A stretch of 5,317 nucleotides of DNA from Schlesneria sp. (GTDB lineage: Bacteria; Planctomycetota; Planctomycetia; Planctomycetales; Planctomycetaceae), in the NCBI GenBank assembly GCA_025353525.1, contig JANXOO010000374.1, positions 1-5,317 of the forward strand. The letters run 5' to 3'. The notes beneath the pieces were generated by a model. That model made no database searches. It was not told where the DNA came from and worked only from the letters and a program-made list of their open reading frames with translations. The position numbers and the translations under genes were made by a program. The first letter of the stretch is position 1; each line of letters starts with the position of its first letter. Shown here one piece after another: positions 3,527-5,317 of this stretch.

Positions 3527-4888
3527 TCATCCGGGTGATAATGCCGTGACCAGACGGTCAATGTCGTCTTTCGTGCGAGATTCAGTGACTGCGATCAGCA
3601 GGCTTTGATCACGCTCTTCGGATGTCATCCAATCGGTGCCAGGCAACCGGCCGAGAGCCGGGCCAATATCAATATTGGCGGCTGCCGCTCGTCGGATCGC
3701 GACATCGGCTCCGTCACGGTATTTCAAAACAAATTCTTTGAAAAATGGTCGACCGAATGACAGTTCGCAGCCGTTGACCAGCTTCAACCGGTCTGCTGCG
3801 TAGTGCGCTTTTCGGCAGCTCAATTCAGCGACTTCTTTCAGACCGTGCGGACCGAGCAGCGACAAATAGACCGTTGCCCTGAGTGCCATCAATCCCTGGT
3901 TCGTACAGATGTTGCTCATAGCCCCGGCGCGTCGAATGTGCTGTTCGCGAGCCTGCAAGTTCAGGAAAAAACAGCGATTGCCGTTCCGATCAACGGTCTG
4001 TCCAATCAACCGGCCCGGCATCTTGCGCACGAACTGCTGCCGACAGGCGAGGATTCCCAGGTACGGACCGCCAAACTGAAGCGGCGTTCCCAACGATTGT
4101 CCTTCGGCCACGGCGATATCCGCACCAATTTCTCCCGGTCGCTTCAGAATCCCGGTGCTGAGCGGATCAAACGAGACAACCAGCAGCGCACCAGCGCCGT
4201 GTGCCAGTTTTCCGATCGATTCGACTTCTTCGAGGCAGCCGAAGAAATTCGGCTGCTGGACGACAACGCAAGCGGTGCGATCGTCGAGGAGTTTTTCAAG
4301 TTCAGCGATATTTGCAACACCATCAGGTGTCGGGATCACGTCGATCGTCGTCGACTTGTTGACAAGGTACGTTTTCAATGTCGCCACGTATTCGGGGTTC
4401 GTTGAACCCAGAACCACGACACGACCGGTCCGGTCGGTGCATCGCATGGCCATCAGCACCGCCTCGGCAACACCGCTTCCCCCTTCATAAAGACTCGAAT
4501 TCGCCACGTCGAGTCCCGACAGTTCGGCGATCATCGACTGAAATTCGAAGAACGCTTGTAACGTCCCCTGGCTGGCTTCGGCCTGATACGGAGTATAAGC
4601 GGTGTAGAACTCGCCGCGCGACGCGACTTCATCGACAACCGCTGGAATAAAATGGTCATAGGCACCGCCGCCAAGGAAGCAAGTGCGTCCTGATGTTCCG
4701 ACACTTCTTGAGGCGAGGTCCCGCAAGTGACGTTCCAGTTCCGGTTCACTAAGAGCTGGCGGCAAGTCGAGCGGTCGATTGATCTGCAATTCGGCAGGAA
4801 TCTGGTCGAGCAATGTCTGCAGCGAATCGACGCCGATCCGTTGCAACATTTGCCGTTGTTCGTCAGGAGTTGAAAAGAGGTAAGACAC
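3527..4888 (-). CDS. gcvPA: Glycine dehydrogenase (aminomethyl-transferring) subunit 1
   Basis: GcvPA is the N-terminal half of the split P protein of the glycine cleavage system. With GcvPB it decarboxylates glycine and passes the aminomethyl group to lipoyl-GcvH. At 453 residues it has the usual length. Conserved stretches are present in order: the N-terminal SYLFSTPDEQRQML (2-15), FLGGGAYDHFIPAVVD, FYTAYTPYQAEASQGTLQAF, SSLYEGGSGVAEAVLMAMR, then QFGGPYLGILA, AREQHIRRAGAMSNICTNQG and VYLSLLGPHGL. The PLP-binding lysine is in GcvPB in split systems, so its absence here is normal. The start is placed at GTG 4888, not at the two upstream in-frame TTG codons, because AAAGG lies 8 nt before it and family members start with (M)SYLF. 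gcvH lies upstream with a gap of 129 nt, presumably in the same operon. gcvPB, its usual downstream partner, is not in this window. Confidence 0.96.
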   Translation of the reverse strand: MSYLFSTPDEQRQMLQRIGVDSLQTLLDQIPAELQINRPLDLPPALSEPELERHLRDLASRSVGTSGRTCFLGGGAYDHFIPAVVDEVASRGEFYTAYTPYQAEASQGTLQAFFEFQSMIAELSGLDVANSSLYEGGSGVAEAVLMAMRCTDRTGRVVVLGSTNPEYVATLKTYLVNKSTTIDVIPTPDGVANIAELEKLLDDRTACVVVQQPNFFGCLEEVESIGKLAHGAGALLVVSFDPLSTGILKRPGEIGADIAVAEGQSLGTPLQFGGPYLGILACRQQFVRKMPGRLIGQTVDRNGNRCFFLNLQAREQHIRRAGAMSNICTNQGLMALRATVYLSLLGPHGLKEVAELSCRKAHYAADRLKLVNGCELSFGRPFFKEFVLKYRDGADVAIRRAAAANIDIGPALGRLPGTDWMTSEERDQSLLIAVTESRTKDDIDRLVTALSPG

Positions 4889-5017
4889 CAACAAGACCTT
4901 TCGGGGTCAATGACCGATTTTTGATGAGTCGTGGCGAGCGGGACGATCACGTCGCAGATAATTCCCGATCTCAATCGTCCGACGTGCCGCGGCGACTCGC
5001 TGAAGCGGCATCAGGTA
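4889..5017 (-). other. gcvH-gcvPA intergenic region
   Basis: These 129 nt separate the two gcv genes on the minus strand. There is no clear promoter or terminator. A CGGGA/TCCCG pair (4940-4944 and 4964-4968, about 19 nt apart) is the only notable inverted repeat, together with the gcvPA ribosome binding site near the left end. Confidence 0.4.
4897..4901 (-). promoter_or_regulatory. Ribosome binding site of gcvPA
   Basis: AAAGG on the minus strand, 8 nt before GTG 4888-4886. The two TTG codons at 4894 and 4891 would leave only 2-5 nt, so this site decides the start. Confidence 0.5.
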
Positions 5018-5317
5018 TCAGTGGCTCGACGCATCGCAATGGGCCTTGTATTGCGATGCGTCCAACAGGTTCGACAATTCGCCCGGATTAACAACTTTGG
5101 CTTTGATCATCCAGCCATCGGTAAACGGACCAGTCGTCAGCAGGTCCAGTTCCGCAGAAACGGTTTTGCCGTCAGTTCCGCGTCGTTCCGTCAACCGTTC
5201 GTTACGTGCAATGACATCACCGCTCACCGGAGAATACAAATCGCTGACCGCTTTAACGCTTTCGACCTCACCGAACGCCTGACCCTGAACCAGTTTTTTG
5301 CCAACCGAAGGCAGGTC
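5018..5317 (-). CDS. gcvH: Glycine cleavage system H protein, 3' part (5' end outside the window)
   Basis: GcvH carries the lipoyl arm that shuttles the aminomethyl intermediate between the P, T and L proteins. The visible 99 residues begin at DLPSVGK and hold the lipoylation motif ESVKAVSDLYSPVSG, with the modified lysine at codon 5254-5252. DGWMIKAKVVNPGELSNLLDASQY follows, and the protein ends CDASSH. About 30 N-terminal residues are missing because the gene is cut at the window edge. Compared with the usual pattern after the lipoyl domain (NEALxDSPELVNxDPYGxGWM), this protein has roughly 11 extra residues (about 44-56, RRGTDGKTVSA region), and the usual NDPYG-like turn is replaced by TTGPFTDG. 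It is upstream of, and presumably co-transcribed with, gcvPA. Confidence 0.95.
   Translation of the reverse strand, partial: DLPSVGKKLVQGQAFGEVESVKAVSDLYSPVSGDVIARNERLTERRGTDGKTVSAELDLLTTGPFTDGWMIKAKVVNPGELSNLLDASQYKAHCDASSH
5028..5062 (-). other. Perfect 13-bp hairpin within the end of gcvH
   Basis: GACGCATCGCAAT (5028-5040) and ATTGCGATGCGTC (5050-5062) are exact reverse complements with a 9-nt loop. The hairpin lies wholly inside coding sequence, encoding DASQYKAHCDAS, and ends 10 nt before the gcvH stop codon trinucleotide is complete. No T-run follows on the minus strand. It could modulate mRNA stability or the relative output of gcvH and gcvPA. Confidence 0.6.

Noticed and set aside
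3323..3538. Continuation of the Hint reading frame as a C-terminal toxin domain
   Set aside because: Coding character stops at 3322. The extension crosses two hairpin elements and the antisense of the gcvPA end, and resembles no toxin.
3803..4405. 200-residue plus-strand open frame
   Set aside because: It is the antisense shadow of gcvPA, whose protein identity is certain, and its residues match no family.
1..5317. CRISPR array, tRNA, rRNA, transposase or integrase
   Set aside because: No regularly spaced identical repeats, no recognisable tRNA or rRNA sequence, and no recombinase motif in any frame read.

Overview
The right third of the window (about 3527-5317, minus strand) is conserved chromosomal backbone: the 3' part of gcvH (glycine cleavage H protein, cut by the window edge) followed by a complete gcvPA (glycine decarboxylase subunit 1). 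The left two thirds (1-3526) is accessory DNA: small unrelated genes, gene fragments and many inverted repeats. The protein style suggests a planctomycete with a moderate-to-high GC backbone (one 60-base line counted by hand inside gcvPA is 62% GC). The pointers are a split glycine decarboxylase, a SUKH (SMI1/KNR4) protein, a BLMA-like glyoxalase-fold protein and a fragment of the Hint domain type common in Gemmata-like genomes. This assignment is inference; no rRNA or other phylogenetic marker is present.

Layout, left to right. 1-490: unrecognised and probably decayed coding sequence, ending in a terminator-like hairpin (454-480). 490-722: nothing convincing. 723-957: remnant of the C-terminal end of an alpha/beta hydrolase, broken by a frameshift. 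985-1057: structured leader repeat, copy A. 1075-1452: intact glyoxalase/bleomycin-resistance-fold (VOC) gene. 1453-1758: no gene. 1759-1831: leader repeat, copy B. 1849-2397: intact SUKH-family gene. 2393-2483: two strong hairpins at its 3' end. 2620-2685: second repeat type, copy C. 2686-2964: small AT-rich two-helix membrane protein. 2985-3053: copy D. 3079-3355: Hint-domain fragment lying between two perfect inverted repeats. 3363-3470: a 108-nt element that can fold as a three-way junction. Then gcvPA and gcvH, convergent with everything to their left.

The accessory part reads as a cassette-like array. Two unrelated genes (VOC and SUKH) carry the same roughly 73-bp leader, ending just before the Shine-Dalgarno, and the two copies share a hairpin with one compensatory base-pair change. 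A different roughly 55-bp repeat lies on both sides of the membrane-protein gene. Base composition changes sharply from module to module (about 70% GC in one SUKH line, about 37% in a membrane-protein line). A SUKH protein, a small membrane protein and a Hint fragment are the usual debris of polymorphic-toxin/immunity loci, so an immunity or orphan-module island is the best working hypothesis. No toxin domain can be recognised here.
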